A stretch of DNA of 8,187 nucleotides, taken from assembly GCA_938074585.1 (NCBI GenBank), contig CALJEW010000180.1, positions 1-8,187 on the forward strand. The letters are read 5' to 3'. Of the stretch, positions 5,905-8,187 are shown one piece after another. Source of the stretch: an uncultured Rhodospirillales bacterium. Its GTDB lineage: Bacteria > Pseudomonadota > Alphaproteobacteria > Rhodospirillales > Casp-alpha2. The notes under the pieces were generated by a model. That model searched no databases and was not told where the DNA came from. It saw only the letters and a list, made by a program, of their open reading frames with translations. Position numbers and translations under genes: made by a program. Each line of letters begins with the position of its first letter. Position 1 is the first letter of the stretch.

Positions 5905-7122
5905 GCCTGCAATTCATTTTCCCCATTCTTTGGGCCTGCTCTATTCCGCCTTAACTTATTACACTGGGTTCTGGGTAAACTTAGGCGAATATAAGGTCTT
6001 GGGTTTTACCCCCTATGGGGAGCCTAAATACAAACAGCTGATGCCGGATCATTTGATCGATATTAAAGACGACGGATCGTTTTGGCTGAACCAAAAGTAT
6101 TTTGATTATTGCACAGGCTTGACTATGACAAGTGCAAATTTTGATTAACTATTTGCAGCACCACATCGAAAACCAGGAGAATTGCTGTCTCAACGCCACA
6201 TGGTTTTAGCCGCATCGGTACAAGCAATAACAGAAGAGGTTATGCTTAAGCTAACCCGCGCATTGGCAATTGAGACTAGTCAGAAAAACCTCTGTTTAGC
6301 CGGCGGTGTTGCCCTTAATTGCGTTGCCAATGGCAAAATATAACGCGATAGCACATTCGAAAAAATATGGGTTCAACCAGCTGCAGGGGATGCCATGCAA
6401 GGCAGTTACTTAGGCCCAAGCTGTGATGACGATGATGTCGCCAAGCGCTTAGAGGCGGCTCGTGCCAAGTTTGAGATCTTAATGATTGGCATCACAGCCC
6501 AAGCCTTGGCTGATGGGAAAGCCATTGGCTGGATCCAAGGGCGCATGGCGTTTGGGCCAAGAGCCTTAGGCAGGCGTTCTTTTTTGGGGGATGCCCGGTC
6601 CCCTGAAATGCAAAAGCATCTGAACTTAAAGGTTAAATGTCGCGAAACGTTCAGGCCCTTCGCGCCATCAGTTTTGCGTGAAGACGTATCGGATTGGTTC
6701 GATATCGATAGCGACAGCCCCCACATGCTGATCGTTTCGGATGTGAAAGAAGACCATAGACGCCAAATGACCGATAAAGAGAACGCGCTGTTTGGGATCG
6801 ACAAACTGAACGTACAACGGTCCGACATTCCAGCCGTCACCCACGTTGATTATTCAGCCCGTATTCAAACCGTGCATGCCGAGATCCATCCACAATATCA
6901 TGCGCTAATTACAAAGTTTAAAGAATTAACCGGCTGCCCGATTGTTGTGAATACCAACTTTAACCTGCGCGGAGAGCCGATTGTTTGCACACCAAAAGAC
7001 GCCTTTCGCTGCTTTATGGGGACAGACACAGAACTGCTCGTCATTGGTAACGTTATACTGCATAAAACATGCAGGACCCCGCCCTTAAACAAGACTACAA
7101 CCAAGCCTTCGAGCTTGATTAA
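5905..7122 (+). pseudogene. NodU/CmcH-family carbamoyltransferase, truncated and decayed
   Basis: Family members (about 570-600 residues) transfer a carbamoyl group from carbamoyl phosphate to sugar or antibiotic hydroxyls. The relic begins at HFPHSLGLLYSALTYYTGF and continues through GEYKVLGFTPYGEP. It then passes LCLAGGVALNCVANGKI, WVQPAAGDA, GRMAFGPRALGRRSFLGDAR, ETFRPFAPSVL, THVDYSARIQTV and VVNTNFNLRGEPIVCTPKDA. Defects: the N-terminal third, with its metal-binding histidines, is absent. In-frame TAA codons occur at 6146-6148 and 6341-6343 (the latter where a Leu codon TTA is likely). An in-frame deletion joins AAGDA directly to MQGSYLGP at about 6389-6397, removing the usual GGALGAAL segment. 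A one-base loss in the A-run at 7064-7067 puts the true tail QDPALKQDYNQAFELD, ending TAA 7120-7122, out of frame, so the observed frame runs on to 7303. GRMEFGPRALG is usual, so the Ala here is also notable. Non-functional. Confidence 0.9.
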
Positions 7123-7299
7123 CCCTTACCCAAACAGAAAAAAGCATAGTGCTAAGTGGATTACGACGGGTTATCTGTGTGTTTTGCTACCCAACGTTAA
7201 CTTTACCACAGACAACAGCCTAAAAAACTATAAATACTGGCTAATTCCCCTAGGTTGTCTTAGAAAAGCAAAGTTATATTGCCCAACTAGGAACACTGA
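7123..7299. other. Intergenic region before the GT2 glycosyltransferase
   Basis: These 177 bases lie between the true end of the carbamoyltransferase relic and the next gene. The frame-shifted tail of the relic stays open across them by chance, reading a lysine- and asparagine-rich, unfamiliar sequence. TAGGAA (7288-7293) is a plausible Shine-Dalgarno for the ATG at 7300. TATATT (7275-7280) could be a -10 element, but the nearest -35-like TTGTCT lies only 14 bases away. No terminator hairpin was seen. Confidence 0.4.
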
Positions 7300-7995
7300 A
7301 TGATTATCGTCTCCGTCCTTATCCCTGCCCACAATGAAGATGCGACTATTCTCGAGATTTTGAGGAAAGTTAAGGCGGTTACCTATACGGGCGTAAAATT
7401 TGAAGTACTGGTCATTGATGATGGATCAAACGATCGCACAATAGAGCTTTTAGAGGCCAATCCTGATCTTTATGGTCAGCTTATAAAAATGCCTCAAAAT
7501 GGCGGCAAGGGGGCGGCTGTTAAAGCGGGTCTTGCCGCGGCAACAGGGGATTATATTATTTTTCAAGATGCTGATTTAGAATATGATCCTGCCGATTTTG
7601 CTAAAATGCTGTACCCCGTTGTTGAACATCAAGCCGATGTGGTTATGGGCAGCCGGTTTATAGCACCCCAATATATGAGGGTGTCGTATTTCTGGCACAA
7701 AGTCGGCAATTATTTAATCACCTTTATTTTTAATATCTTAAACAACACAACATTTACAGATGTCTATAGCTGCTATTTGATGTTTCGGCGGGACTTGATC
7801 TATGCGGAAAACTTAAGAACCTATGGCTGGGAACAACATGCTGAGATTTTATCAATAGTGACACAGCGTGGAAAAGTGTTCTATGAAGTCCCCATTAGCT
7901 ATCATGGCCGAACCTATGAAGACGGCAAGAAAATTAGAGCCCACCATACCATTGCCGTTATTTGGACAATGATCAAAATGCGGCTTTTTGGTTAA
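7300..7995 (+). CDS. Family 2 glycosyltransferase, DPM1-like (polyprenyl-phosphate sugar synthase type)
   Basis: An intact 231-residue GT-A enzyme that probably transfers a sugar from a nucleotide sugar to a polyprenyl-phosphate carrier at the cytoplasmic face of the membrane. Motifs in order: SVLIPAHNE (5-13), VLVIDDGSNDRT (36-47), GGKGAAVKAG (68-77), the metal-binding QDADLEYDP (89-97, DxD), VMGSRF (115-120), the acceptor-side DVYSCYLMFRR (154-164), and YHGRTYEDGKKI (201-212), typical of the DPM1/DPG-synthase-like group. It lacks the C-terminal transmembrane helices of the longer GtrB/ArnC-type enzymes, so it should be soluble or peripheral. TAGGAA lies about 7 bases upstream of the ATG. 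The next gene starts 14 bases after its stop, so the two probably form an operon. Donor sugar is unknown; a flippase partner such as the GtrA-like protein at the left edge would fit. Confidence 0.9.
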   Translation: MIIVSVLIPAHNEDATILEILRKVKAVTYTGVKFEVLVIDDGSNDRTIELLEANPDLYGQLIKMPQNGGKGAAVKAGLAAATGDYIIFQDADLEYDPADFAKMLYPVVEHQADVVMGSRFIAPQYMRVSYFWHKVGNYLITFIFNILNNTTFTDVYSCYLMFRRDLIYAENLRTYGWEQHAEILSIVTQRGKVFYEVPISYHGRTYEDGKKIRAHHTIAVIWTMIKMRLFG

Positions 7996-8009
7996 TAAAG
8001 AAAACACAA

Positions 8010-8187
8010 ATGACTGAACCTCACATTTACGAAGGCCACGACTTAGAGATTTTAGCTGATCTTCCTAATTATTATGGCTGGATCATCGAGGTGTTCCGAC
8101 CCTATATCAAGGGCCGCACGATGGAAATTGGCACAGGTATAGGCACCATCAGCAAACTGATATTTGATGATACTGAGGAGCTTATTT
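8010..8187 (+). CDS. SAM-dependent methyltransferase, N-terminal part (runs off the right edge)
   Basis: An open frame of 59 codons from the ATG at 8010 to the window end, beginning MTEPHIYEGHDLEILADLPN. It contains YYGWIIEVFRPYIKGR, then MEIGTGIGTISKLI, whose MEIGTGIGT (residues 38-46) is motif I of class I SAM methyltransferases. The short helical lead with 'PNYxxW' before motif I is common in methyltransferases encoded beside DPM1-like glycosyltransferases in polysaccharide clusters. It starts 14 bases after the GT2 stop; AATAAAGAAAA upstream is only a weak ribosome-binding site, so translation may be coupled. The acceptor is unknown. Its motif I (EIGTGIGT) differs from that of the methyltransferase at 279 (EIGCGAGF), so the two are not obvious duplicates. 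Confidence 0.8.
   Translation, partial: MTEPHIYEGHDLEILADLPNYYGWIIEVFRPYIKGRTMEIGTGIGTISKLIFDDTEELI

Noticed and set aside
6406..6840. Minus-strand frame of 144 codons
   Set aside because: It is antisense to well-conserved carbamoyltransferase motifs, serine-rich and without a start signal.
7123..7303. Lysine- and asparagine-rich C-terminal extension of the carbamoyltransferase frame
   Set aside because: It is an artefact of the one-base loss at 7064-7067; the other frame gives the normal family ending QDPALKQDYNQAFELD and a stop at 7120-7122.
1..8187. A novel defence, retron or toxin-antitoxin system
   Set aside because: No reverse transcriptase, nuclease, ATPase or small paired toxin-like genes were seen; all recognisable genes belong to glycan metabolism, methyltransferases, an IS scrap or an HD-domain scrap.

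Overview
The window is part of a surface-polysaccharide / lipopolysaccharide accessory locus of a Gram-negative bacterium. A sedoheptulose-7-phosphate isomerase (GmhA type), a NodU/CmcH-type carbamoyltransferase relic, a heparinase II/III-like protein, a DPM1-like glycosyltransferase, a GtrA-like membrane protein and two SAM methyltransferases lie together, as is common in O-antigen, capsule or exopolysaccharide regions. Protein style and moderate GC suggest a proteobacterium, probably an alphaproteobacterium; that placement is an impression, not a result.

Layout, left to right. The C-terminal half of a GtrA-like protein enters from the left edge (to 242) and is followed by an intact class I methyltransferase (279-1046). 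From about 1059 to 2503 everything lies on the minus strand and is broken. First comes a tiny IS30-family transposase N-terminal scrap (about 1059-1124), then an N-terminal remnant of a GT4-like glycosyltransferase (1165-1389), then a full-length but disrupted GT4 glycosyltransferase (1402-2503). An intact heparinase II/III-like gene (2669-4720) reads away from it. A minus-strand relic of a polytopic membrane protein (about 4787-5097) follows. Then come an intact gmhA-like gene (5192-5770), a scrap of an HD-domain hydrolase fused by rearrangement to a decayed carbamoyltransferase (5810-7122), an intact DPM1-like GT2 glycosyltransferase (7300-7995) and the start of a second methyltransferase (8010 to the right edge).

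The main observation is mosaic decay. Five genes are complete or run uninterrupted to a window edge on the plus strand, plus the partial GtrA-like gene. Interleaved with them are at least five broken genes showing IS-associated truncation, in-frame deletion, nonsense codons and single-base losses. In the GT4 gene, five separate reading-frame breaks can each be repaired by adding one base to a short homopolymer run, giving a protein of about 368 residues. Nonsense codons, truncations and a chimeric junction elsewhere argue that this is genuine decay rather than only sequencing error.

I see no tRNA, rRNA, CRISPR array or convincing terminator, and no clear sign of a previously undescribed system. 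The interest lies in the erosion of the glycan locus and its chimeric junctions.
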